Positions 49,027 through 59,852 of a DNA stretch of 61,348 nucleotides are shown piece after piece. The stretch is from Basidiobolus ranarum (Eukaryota; Basidiobolomycota; Basidiobolomycetes; Basidiobolales). Location: the NCBI GenBank assembly GCA_040143965.1, contig JASJQH010006882.1, positions 1 through 61,348 of the forward strand. Direction: 5' to 3'. Numbering within the stretch: the stretch's first letter is position 1; every line of letters begins with the position of its first letter. The notes below the pieces were generated by a model, which had not been told where the DNA came from, searched no databases, and saw nothing but the letters and a program-made list of their open reading frames with translations. Both the position numbers and the translations under genes were made by a program.

Positions 49027-52000
49027 TTAAGATATGCAACAATCCTGTGGCGGCTTTTTGGATTTCTTCAATCTTCTAGCCTTGAATCGAGAAAATCGAC
49101 TATCCTGATAATTGGATCCTGATGATGATATACTACTACTTTGTTCATAAACACTTCCGTCTTGGATTCCACTTGGAGACTGGTTGCTATGACGAGGAAA
49201 TCCATGGCCACTTACTCTTCTAGAAGTAGAGCTTCCTAGACTATTCATCGGAGTGTTTTGCTGAAATAAACGAATTGAATCATTAGCATTTTACTAGCAA
49301 AGTGCTTGAGTCAGAGACATACCGGAGTTCTAGGCTCGCAAATGGGTGGACTTGAATTGGCACACTCAACATGGCATACGAGGCCGCATTCTAATTCGAA
49401 TATTCACAAGTTTGAGAATCATGTAACACAACACACATAACCAAACGTTAGAAGAATTACCATCACAAAAGAAAGCCCGTTTCTTCACAAACACTTGGCA
49501 TATCCGGCACTCCACTACGGCTGTAAATTTGATTAATATATTGAAACATTCTCTACAGTCGTGCATGCAACTTACCCTTGTTGAATGAGCATTTGACAAA
49601 TCGATGAGAACGCGACTAAAGAACCGAGGATTAGAAACGGTTATTATAGTCAAACTATCATTACCAAACCAATACTTACGGAGATTCTTCTAGCATCTGT
49701 ATCGGATCTGGTACGGTCATGGGAGATTAGACTTTCTATCCGACTTGGTGGTGAGGGTAAGCTTCGGTTGAACGGACTTCCTTCAATATGAACAGCGATT
49801 TTCTCAATGGATCTAATACTACCATTCTTGCGAAGTTCCTAGATTATATGCAACAGTTCATTTGTCAGTGTTTTGTTTCGAGGAACAAATCAAGTGTGGG
49901 CTTTACGTGAACTACTCGGTGCTCTACTAGCCATTCGTGACGGTAGAGATCTCTTGCAGTTGGTCTCATTTTCGGATCTTTTTGGAAACATTGCAAAAGG
50001 AAATCTCTCATTTTCTGTAGTTTGCAAAAAAGAGTTAATGAAGGTTGAATTAGGATTGAGACGGCTAATTGTAACTATATACATCGGATATATTCTCGGG
50101 TAATGGAGGACAATCATCTTCAACGATTCTAAATAGAGCTGTGAGTGGCATCAGGTCATAATATGGAGGTTTTCCAGTCAAGAGCTCCACTAAGGTACAG
50201 CCAAGACTCCTATAATAAGCCTCGTGTGTTATTTCAAGGTCATAAAGAAAACATGTTATCTAGGAAATCTACCAAATGTCCGAAGCAGTTGAAGCTCCTT
50301 GAAGTTCAATAATTTCAGGCGCCACTATAAAAATAAATCGTGAGTTCAACTGTTCAATGATGAGAAATCAATACCAGACATACTCCAGTTGGGTGTACCA
50401 GCAACCGTTGGGTTGGCACTGACATTAGTTAGATTTGATTCAAGTAGCTTTAGATTCAAAGAGACTCCAAAGTCACTCAATTTTATGTTCCCGTTTTTGG
50501 TGCTAAGAATATTGGCAGCCTTCAAGTCACAATGCACAACCTGTTTCGATTCAAGAAGAGTTGAGTATTCAGAAGAATGTTGATCGTGCTGTTAATCTAT
50601 TACCTCTCGGTCATGAAGATACATAAGCCCTTCCAATATTTTCAATGCGTACTTTTTGACCAGCTTTTCTGGAAAACGTCCGCCAAAATCTTTCAAGGTT
50701 TTAAGCATAGAGCCATTCTCAACATACCTAAAGTGATATGGAATTAAGATTTAGCCGATGTAGAGTGAAGATACTTTGTTATGCTTTACTTACTCGATCA
50801 CAATATATAAGGAATCTTCAGTCCGGATGGAACCTTCATATTTTACAATTTGAGGATGGCTCAGAGATCTTAGTAACTCCACCTCATTCTAATGGAAATA
50901 ACTCAGTCAGCTCTTTCACACACCAACTATTAAACTACACACGTTGTCATCCTTACCGTCAATGAATCGATGTGCTCTTTGTGGTCAATAATCTTCATTC
51001 GCTTCACAGCAACCATTTGACCATTTTCCAGGTTTAAGGCCCTATAATGATCATTCGGAATTGAACATTAGTACGTTGGCTCACAACCAACATGAAGCAC
51101 ATAAAAACACTTACTTGTATACAGTACCAAACTGCCCTTTACCTATACGATTTCCCATTTGCTACAAGAAAATTTCTTGGATTAGTGGGACTTCATGCAG
51201 AACCAGAACAAGTAAAGAACATACATATTGTGAGATGATCTGTGAAACCTCAGAATACACTTCTAATCTTTGCTTAAGGGTAGCTGTTCTTCCACCTCGA
51301 TTGCTATCACTGTGTCGGATCATGTTTGAGAAGTAATCTTTATCGTCTGGATTTTCGTATTTCCTCTCCGATAGACATCGAGACCGAACGGTTTTGGTAG
51401 GTGGGGTTTTTGGAGAAAGCTCCTTAATACCACTATCCTCAAAATTCTCTGATAAGCAACGAGACCGAGCTGGTTTCGTTGGTGACACTCGATCGGAGAG
51501 TCTTCTCGCTGCACCGCCTTCTTCAAAGGCATCGGATAAACAACGGGATCTAAAAGGTCTTGTTGGAGAGACATCATCAGATATCCGGGGTATTGTGCCC
51601 TCATCAAAGCTATCCGATAGATAGAAAGATTGAAGTGACTTGTTTGGGGAAGTGCTATCGGAAGCGACGATAGTTGAGATACTTGTATTCTCGAATGTAT
51701 CTGAGAGGCATCGAGCTCGAGTGAATTGAGAAGATGTTCGTTGATTGAATCTACCAGCATATATCATATCCTCAGGTTGTCGATCCTCAATGATTCGAAG
51801 GGGATTTTTCTTCTTTCTCAACGTAATGTGTGCTTTGGGGGCTTTAGATTGATGGGATACGTACCCAGACTCACTACTATCAAATGATTCAAAGGACTCA
51901 TCTTTGGGAGAATTCTGAAGTTTTTCATCAAAAATTGGATCCATATCTTTTATCGAGTTGGAGAGTGGACTGGGTGATCCAGGTGAACTCAAACTTAGTT

Positions 52001-52690
52001 GACCTATAGGTGTGACATGTTCATTAAAAGATTGCGTTCTGCGACTGAGTGGTACTCCAGCAATTATTCTCTCAATCGTAAGAATAGTAAAGATAACCTA
52101 AGGTAGTCATCTTAATGAATTGAATAATCATAATAGTTCATTCCAATGCATTTGACTTACTCTCGACATATTCTTCTTTTCATACAGGTCTACTGTTTCA
52201 AAAAGATCGAACTTTTGTAAACCAAGTTTACTACAGGCTTCCAAAAAGTGGGAGATATTTTGCATCTAATTTCATTTCAATATATAAAATGTTCCTTGGT
52301 TTCAGTAAGGGTTCCATTGAAAAATAAATAAGGTATTCTCTTCCAACCTGAAAAAACGGCATTTGTTTCGTACTGACTTGAGGGATTGCCTCAGGTTTAA
52401 GTTTGTTCAGCATTCTAGTTTATCAGTAAGATGGTTGAATTCAATGGAGGTTTCAATTTAAAAAATATTCAAAAGTCTCTGTCTTACTTGCATAGCAAAA
52501 CACCGTCACGAAGTGAATGATGGAGGTCTCCATTTGGAAGAGGATGTCCGAGGACTGACTCGAGAAACTCTTGAGCAGCTTGTTGGATTTTCAGTTGTTG
52601 ATCTGCTCGAGCTCTATCTACAACTTCTTGTGATTTTTTGGTATCCAGACAGGAAAAACGATTACTGTTTATACTCTCCAAAGAAGCCAT
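49027..52690 (-). CDS. Septation-type (Cdc7/SepH-like) kinase with CH domain, C1 domain and CaaX box
   Basis: Predicted Ser/Thr kinase of roughly 900 residues, in more than a dozen exons. From the ATG at 52690: a calponin-homology domain ([54 protein letters not shown]); a disordered linker with five RxRCLS-type repeats; a kinase with [15 protein letters not shown], the catalytic loop [12 protein letters not shown] (His-Cys-Asp instead of His-Arg-Asp), [16 protein letters not shown] and [17 protein letters not shown]; a C1 finger ([34 protein letters not shown]); a basic tail ([16 protein letters not shown]); and the C-terminus Cys-Cys-Ile-Ser, a farnesylation-type CaaX box. The kinase wording is that of fungal SIN kinases, which normally carry neither CH nor CaaX. 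Every splice junction I tested kept the frame. Confidence 0.85.
51368..51727 (-). repeat. Five-copy 27-29 residue phospho-motif repeat in the kinase linker
   Basis: Copies read [56 protein letters not shown] and [14 protein letters not shown]. Spacings are 29, 27, 28 and 27 residues. Between copies come SPNK, SPTRP, SPTKP and TPPTK. Each unit thus pairs a basophilic site with a proline-directed one. Confidence 0.85.
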
Positions 52691-53997
52691 CAAGCAATAA
52701 ATATGTTGAAAAGAAGCAAATGCTACAAGTGTACAAAGTTCGAATGACTTTTTTTCTGATAAAGACTGCACAAAGGGGGAGGGGTTATATCACGAAGAGA
52801 TAACCCAATAGAACGACAATTTTTCTTGAACAAAACTCACGAAGCAAATTCCAACACTAAAAGCACACAAGAAGCGGAGAGAAAAAAAAGGAAATTGTCA
52901 AAGGATATCAAGTAAATGAAATATTGTGTGCGGTGCACTAACTTGTTACAGAGTCAGGTGCGTGATTTACTAGCAAATATTAAAGTCTAAAAGATCTCGA
53001 CATCACCAATTAGGATGCTATTACTCTCATAACTATCTATAGATGGGGTTGCTAATCATCATCTATTCATGAGACTACACTAACCAGTATCATCCGAGGT
53101 TTGAAATAAATCCGGTATATATAAAGCACATAAATAGCCACCGCCAAACTCCAATTTTGAATCCTGGTAATGGTGCCTGTACAGTAAGTATGTTTCTTAC
53201 TAAGCTAAACATGTCGCGTTGTTTTCTCGCTTCCTGATTATTCATCATTCCTCCAGCTTTGTCCCCAACCTCCATTCCCCATACCAGCATCGAGCTTTGT
53301 TTACATTTCCCTTAAATAAATAAGATTGACCAATTCAAAGATTCTTAATTAAAGATGGAGCTTGATGATTGGCCAATTTATCCAATCGGACCTTAAATAG
53401 GACGGTCACCTGAGCAGTGAAATGAAGGTGGGATGAAGGTGGGATGTTTCAACACTGATTGAATTAAAATCGGCAAAGTTGTAAACAGGTTTTAGAAGCA
53501 CATCTTCAGCGTAGTTTCATCGATATTTTGATTTGCATCTTGGACATAGAAGCACATTCCACATTTCCTTACCTCCATTCGTCCAATTAATGGAGCCATC
53601 ATCTCACATGTAGAGGCGTTACTGGCTCAAAACCAAGTATGCTGTAAGTATATATTCCTCATCTGCCTCTAGATAGCCAAGGGATCAATGGGGCCTTAGT
53701 GTAACTATCACATTGAAAGGGAATTTACAATTTGTTAGTGGCCTAATTTACTCAACTGGTATCTCGCACAGCCAATGAATATCCGGTTCAGTTGTTATTT
53801 TAGGTAAAGTTATGGGGCTTTATTGATTATGTAACTAGGTAATTAAGGTTTTGGGCTTTGGTGACTTCTGCCCCCGCTATGTCTTTGCTCAGGCCTGAGT
53901 TAGAGAAAATATAAAATGGAGTTACGACCGATGGGTGAGATTAGGAGTTTAGAAGCATCTCTTGGGAAAATCATGAAAGTCATAGCTTGAACAGACT
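52691..53997. other. Intergenic, kinase promoter side
   Basis: 1.3 kb without a supported gene. An 11-base unit (ATGAAGGTGGG) is repeated twice at 53422-53443. The minus-strand frame at 53090-53290 has no signature. Confidence 0.45.
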
Positions 53998-55605
53998 TTA
54001 TAGTACACGTATGTTGTCAGTGCTGCTGATCTCACGAGTAAAACTTTCAATAGAGTCCTCCTTAGAGTTGATGAAGCTAGAGTTGGTGGTTTCAATATGG
54101 ATTGGAGCCAAGGGATCCATTGGCGTGGATGGTACGGGAGTTGGTAGCGAAGATCTACAATAAATGACTGATAAATGACTGAGCCGAGTGAAGACATGGT
54201 ACACAAACCTACCTAAAGCTGTTGGTTGGTTGCCTATCTGTCTGAGGACGACCCCAGGATACTCTGACGCGAGAATTACCTACATATTATAAACGAAAGT
54301 GAGGAAACATCACGTGATATAGCAGGTATATGTACATACCGATCGAACTACCATTCATTTGTGAAATGGCTAGCTCGGCACTGTGCCTATGAACAAATTG
54401 AACAAACCCACAGCCTCTACCAGGAGGAATCTTAACTAGAACAATATCTCCGAACCTTTGAAAGCAGCTGTGGATAGAATAATAGAGGGCATTTAGAGAT
54501 AGTTCCAATCATTTGTAGATAGAACCAGTTCAACCTTCTCAGCTCATCATCGTTCGTGGTAGGAGGTAAGCCTCCAACAAATACATTCGTATTGCTGGGA
54601 TCGTTAAATTGACGCTGGTTCGTATAGTTAGGAGTGTGTTGGAAATTGTTAAGGTTGGTGGCGTTAAGCTTTGTTTTGGGCACAGCAACGGATATACGAA
54701 TGGGTCTACTACCGCAGTAGGCTCCTTGCATTTCGACCATGGCCCTTTGTTGCTCATTTTCGTCACCAAAGCGAACAAAACCATAGCCTTCAATATGGCA
54801 ATATCCTAATCAGTTTCGAAGACTGGAAATGGATAGTCAATATCTCGGGTGATTTCTTACCTTTGGACATCCCAGTTAAAGGATCCATCACAACTCTAGC
54901 AGATTGGATAGAAATATATCGGGATTGAAAGGTGACCTAATTGGGATGGAAATGATCGAGATCAGAAGAATAGTCACCGATAATTAAGTTCAGATTACTA
55001 ATCCAATAAGCCGTACCAACAACAATTCATCATTGACTTCGGGGCCAATATCACCAACAAAAACCGACAATTCATTGCTTTTCTCTTCTCTATGTACACA
55101 CATATAGGAGGTAGTATTAAAAAATAGGAACCATATTATAGTAATCCTCAGTTATTATACTTTCTATCGCCCATTCCACCCCCTGAAGCCCAATTCAGTT
55201 TAAAAATACGATTAGTACCTGGAATGGGGGTACCAGTTAGAGTTGTCAGAGCCTTGTTGGCTGCAGAGTTAGTCGAGAATTCAACAAAACAGTAGCCTGC
55301 AGTAGAGCTACACGATGGTTCATTACAACATTGATGAGGGATAATTTACAACTAGGCAACAAGCTCTTACCGCGTGAATTTATCACGGATCATCTTTACA
55401 TTCACCTGTTCACCAAGGCTGTACCAAAGGTTTTTGATAAAATTCTCATCCATCCATGGGTCCAACTCACCCATCCTGTACAACAGAAAGAATCAAACTC
55501 ACAAAAATACTGATAACCACAAGTGCATTTAGCATACCATAGAGATGTCTTTCCTTGCAAAGGATTTTTTACAGAATAAACTTCAGATGGCTGTTGATAC
55601 GTCAT
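53998..55605 (-). CDS. Three-RRM RNA-binding protein, Nam8/Csx1-like
   Basis: Likely mRNA or U1-snRNP-associated RNA-binding protein. The start [19 protein letters not shown] at 55605 leads into RRM1 ([48 protein letters not shown]). RRM2 follows ([47 protein letters not shown]), then RRM3 ([56 protein letters not shown]). RNP1 and RNP2 aromatic residues are present in all three. The W-M-GEL-PWMDE opening of RRM1 is the mark of the Nam8/Csx1/RBP45 family. The C-terminal tail is Ser/Pro-rich and ends STDNIRVL. About nine short exons. Divergent from EBP. Confidence 0.9.
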
Positions 55606-56100
55606 TATCGCTATCAAGAATGACTCTCTAAAGAAACTACGTTTATTTATGTTCTAACATCAAGTAACCTGAACCCTCCGCGACTCTATAAAGCTGAATT
55701 TTTTTTCGGCATTAATTAAAGTTGATTCGATTGGTGCTGTAAACTTAGGTTCGCCATTCCACATAATTTGCATGTCATTGTACAAGGTGAAAACGTCACC
55801 TCCAATAGATTCTAGAACTATTCAAACACAATCCCACTCTCCAATATCTTGCGTCAAGACATCAAATTGACTCTTACAGTTATGAGTGATTCTGGAACGA
55901 GTTATTGGGCCTGATGTCGGAAGGAGATATTCCTCCGGATAGTACAAATCGTTGCTAAGGGTTTTCCCAAAATATTGGAATCCACAATTGGGTAGGATTT
56001 TCGGATGCAAGGAAATGAATAAAAGATTGCTTGAAACCTGAATTCTTTTCTAACTGTTCTATCATTTGGCGTTTGCTTCTCGACAGTGTCCTCAGCCAAA
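55606..56100. other. Divergent promoter region, RRM protein / EBP
   Basis: 495 bases between divergent start codons. CTCTATAAAGC at 55685-55695 is a possible TATA box but is far (about 410 bases) from the EBP start. No gene seen. Confidence 0.45.
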
Positions 56101-56835
56101 ATGACCACTCAAGTTAGTCACCCGTACTTTCCTCGGGATCTTCTCTTACCCCACTATGTTGCTAATACTTTGGAAATGGACTACATTCTCACTGTATTAT
56201 TCTCAACCTTTGGTATTATTCTTTTGGTCGCTGGTGTAATTATCATCAGAAAGCCGCAGATTAGTACTAGTGGTCGAGTTATATTTATGTGGTGCGTTAT
56301 TTGCGGCTTCATCCATTTGTTCCTCGAAGGTTACTTTGCTGTATTCCATTCATCCCTAGCAGGAGACCAAGGTTTGTTTGGTCAAGTTTGGAAAGAGTAT
56401 TCCAAAGGAGATTCCAGATATCTTAGTAGTGATTCATTCGTCGTGAACATGGAGAGGATAACTGCTGTGAGTTTTTATCGATAAAGTAATCATCTGCTTT
56501 CATAACAACTAATCTCGTTTACTTTATAGTTTATTGATGGTCCTCTGGCCTTTTATACTGCTTACGCCATTTATACCAACTCACCTGGTCGCCACGTTGG
56601 CCAGATCACACTTTCCATCTGTCAACTATATGGCTGCGTATTGTACTACCTCACTACTTTGTTTGAGGGCTCTCCCCATTGCGATCCTCATCCTTTGTAC
56701 TTTTGGTTCTACTTTGTTGTCATGAATGCATTCTGGACGATTATTCCCATTATCTTAATCAAGCAATCATGGTCAGCCATTTACCGCGGTATGGCTTTGG
56801 CACAAAAAGCCACGTCTTCTAAGAAGCGTAAATAA
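56101..56835 (+). CDS. EBP: EBP-family sterol delta8-delta7 isomerase
   Basis: Moves the sterol ring double bond from C8 to C7 in the endoplasmic reticulum. Two exons joined as MERITAFIDGPLAFYTAYAI; about 224 residues, close to EBP (about 230). Four to five membrane helices are visible, the first at YILTVLFSTFGIILLVAGV. The family's acidic and His residues are present in CGFIHLFLEGYF, WKEYSKGDSRYLSSD, MERITAFIDGP, ICQLYGCVLYYL and the final NAFWTIIPIILIKQSW. The C-terminus KKRK fits the KKxx ER-retrieval signal. ATG 56101 is preferred; a start at 56086 is possible. Most known fungi use the unrelated ERG2 for this step, so an EBP enzyme here is notable. Confidence 0.9.
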
Positions 56836-58443
56836 GCGGATATAGCGGCTTTAACCATTTCGGTAAAGTACCCAGAGCACAATAGTGAACTCATTTTTTA
56901 TTTATTGTTCTCGATACATTATGATACCATTCATTCCCTCACTTCTTTAATAACATTTATTTAAGATCCTATTTACTCTTTGTTTAATGGTATAATTTAC
57001 TACTGTCATTGGCAATTTTCAGTCATCGAATCTTAATACAGAGTTCACTATATTTCACATGGCTATCTCAGACTTTATGTGTTAATTTGTGTTTAGCTAC
57101 TTTATAATTTTGTCAAGTGCATGTATGTGTTATTGCAGTATTTGCATGTCTTCAAGCAAGTTCTAGATACTCTGAGATCCAATATACAACATATATGATG
57201 TGACTTACGCTATAAACTGTAATTTTTGTGCGTAAGAATCTAAGGTGAAGTGCTGTGTAGTGAAAGTCAAGACACTGTATTGTAAATATATTTTTAAAAA
57301 TATTTTGAAGAAAACACCATCTCCACAATAAGTATGTTTCTTATATGTTGAACGAATTCTCACTTGCTGAAGTGTTTAAGGTTGTACCTGAAGCCAGGTA
57401 ATAAATAGAATAATCAATCATCAGAATACTTTCAAAATAAGGGAAGGTAAGATTAGGGTAAAATGGGGTAGAAATAGGGTAAATTTACGTTTGGTAGTTG
57501 AATGTGACTTTATGGTTTAAACTCAGCGATATTATGGTTATTGAGTAGAAGAAATTCCAATCAAATGATTCTATTGCAGAGTATTATAGTTTTAAATGAG
57601 GATAAGCAAAAGGTAAATGACAAACGCAGTATGGAATATTCAGTAATGTGGAGGAGTTAGAATGTGAAGGGTCTAGGCCTCGATCTTCACCCGGTTTTCA
57701 CCCTGCTTAAGCCTGAAGCTAGTGGGGTAAGAACCATTGGTGTTATCATCCTAATCCGAAACTTGCTGTCTAAGGATACATTGTTAATCACGAATTCTCC
57801 CTACACGTTTCTCCGATTCCAAAAATTCTAACATGAACAGACAAGGCATACATATTGGAATAATTTTAATCGCGAATATTTGCCAGCATGCTATTTTCTG
57901 GTTGAGTCTAGATTCCAGAGCGATCATGAGTCATTGTGATGCGTCTGATCTCATTGTGAGCCCTAACCCGAATGCCTCAACTGATTTGGCTAAACTAGTT
58001 ACACTTCTATGAGTAGTTAGCCAAAGTAGCTAGCTCTACTACTAACCCTAATACGATTATTACCTAGCAGTAGCAAACAACAATATGGCTTCTAGACTGC
58101 GGGTTTAAATCAATTAGGGAAGAAAGCTATTCGTCTATATTTTCCCCAATTAGTGCGTAGCTTTATTGGCCAAACATGCATTGCCTGATTTGATGAAAGA
58201 TTGATTCTTGGGCAGATAGAAAGTTAAACAAAGAATACCATTGGATTTCCCATGGAATGGATAAGCTCTCTTTACCGATTCTTGAGACCGTTCCTTTTTC
58301 GGACTTACTGCTGTGTGTTTTTTTACCAAATCTTTTTGGAACCAGCTATCCGGACCAATCAGTCAAGATATCACCTTTCACATATAAAGAGCGTTACAAC
58401 TTGAGGATATGATAATAGATTTCTTTTCGTCTGGTTTTATTAC
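56836..58443. other. Intergenic between EBP and the transporter
   Basis: 1.6 kb without a gene. An A+T palindrome-like AAATATATTTTTAAAAATATTTT lies near 57285-57307. Several telobox-type motifs occur: TTAGGGT near 57453, CCCTAACCC at 57961-57969 and ACTAACCCTAA near 58040. The transporter TATA box closes it. Confidence 0.45.
58383..58388 (+). promoter_or_regulatory. TATA box of the amino-acid transporter gene
   Basis: TATAAA about 56-61 bases before the ATG at 58444. Confidence 0.55.
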
Positions 58444-59852
58444 ATGTCTAAGAAAGTGAGTTCCGAAGCTGAGTTCCATGACTCGAATCAGTTGGAGTTG
58501 ACCAGCGAGGATCACGATGTAGGAGAAGTATCCAACTTCGCAGCCTTCTTTAATATAGTGTAAGTAGTGACGTATTTACTGTGTTTGAACTCCATGCTTA
58601 CATTGATCCATTCTCAGGTGTGTTATTGCGGGAACCGGTGTATTGCAGATGGGATTTTCTTTCACCCAAAGTGGATGGTTTGCTAGTATCATCACCGTAT
58701 TCTGCTGTTTACTCTGTATTTATTCTGGACATCTCCTCATCCTTTGCCTGTATCACAACAAAAAAACTCGTCTCAGTGGTTACAGCGAAGTTGGTGAGGC
58801 TGCTTTCGGTAAACCCGGTTATTATACTATTCAGGCATTTGTGTTATGGTTTTACTTCGGTGTCGGGTGTATTTTCATTATGTTGATTGCCACCAACGTG
58901 AAGGAACTGGTTGACTATTCTGGAACGGTGATTAACTTGAAAGTATGGACCATCATTGCTGCAGCCGTTATTTGCGTCCCTTTTTTGATCTACAAAAATT
59001 TGAAAGAGATTCATTTGCTTGCGTAAGATATACTTTCTTTTCTTTATTACTCTTACATCGAACTAACGAACCCTCTCTCCAATCAATAGTATCTTTGGTG
59101 TCGTAACTACTCTATTTACAGTGATTGTTATTGTGATTGTCGGTATTTCAAACCGTAACGATCATGCCGGACCCCTAGGACCTGAAAATACAGGTCATGA
59201 TTTCGTTATTGCGTCAGGTCTTCCTATAACACTAGCCTCAATCAGTTTGTCTTTCGGTGGCAGTCCGGTGTTTCCTTCGGTAGAAAAGAGTATGCGTAAT
59301 CGAAAAGCATGGACACCTGTCCTCACCATGGCAATGTTAACGACTTTACTCATGTACATGGCTGCTGGAGTATTCAGTTACCTAGCCTACGGCCAGTCTA
59401 CTCAATCACCCGTATTCAATAACTTTTATATGAATGGGCTTACTATTGCTGCACGTGTGGCAATTACTCTTCACATTCTCTTTACCGCACCAATCTTGCT
59501 GATCAACCTGTCGCTTGATCTTGAGAAATACCTCAAGATTGATATCAAGTATATGTCCAAGAAGAAGGAATTTGTCTCGCGTATACTGTTGAGAATCGTC
59601 TTGATGGTTATTTTCTGCTTAGTTGCTATGTTTGTTCCAGCTATCGGTGACTTCATGTCATTGATTGGTGCTTTAATGAACACTCAGATCATCTTCGTCA
59701 TCCCTGTGGCTTGCTTCTTGAAGCTGTTTGGATGGAGAAATGTTGGATGGGTACACCTGGTGCTGTGTACTATTACCATGATTGTCGGTTGGATCAGTTG
59801 CATCATCGGTACCATCGATGCAGTCAAGAGTCTAGTTCACGATCTCTCTTAA
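58444..59852 (+). CDS. AAAP-family amino-acid transporter (SLC32/36, AVT type)
   Basis: Multi-pass secondary transporter, vacuolar or plasma-membrane. Three exons: MSKKVSSEAEFHDSNQLELT to FFNIV; then CVIAGTGVLQMGFSFTQSGW to KNLKEIHLLA; then VFGVVTTLFTVIVIVIVGIS to the stop. The first transmembrane helix has the family's AGTG-LQ-G-F motif, followed by SGYSEVGEAAFGKPGYY. About eleven helices can be counted, and ISLSFGGSPVFPSVEKSMRN is the typical AAAP loop and helix 6 region. About 430 residues, normal for AVT/SLC32-36 proteins. The short hydrophilic N-terminus fits vacuolar AVT or a GABA/proline-type carrier. The substrate cannot be told from sequence. Confidence 0.9.

Noticed and set aside
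51394-51624. Repetitive plus-strand frame
   Set aside because: Its repeats are the reverse image of the phospho-motif repeats of the kinase linker.
53090-53290. 66-codon minus-strand frame starting with ATG
   Set aside because: No signature and no downstream exon that continues it.
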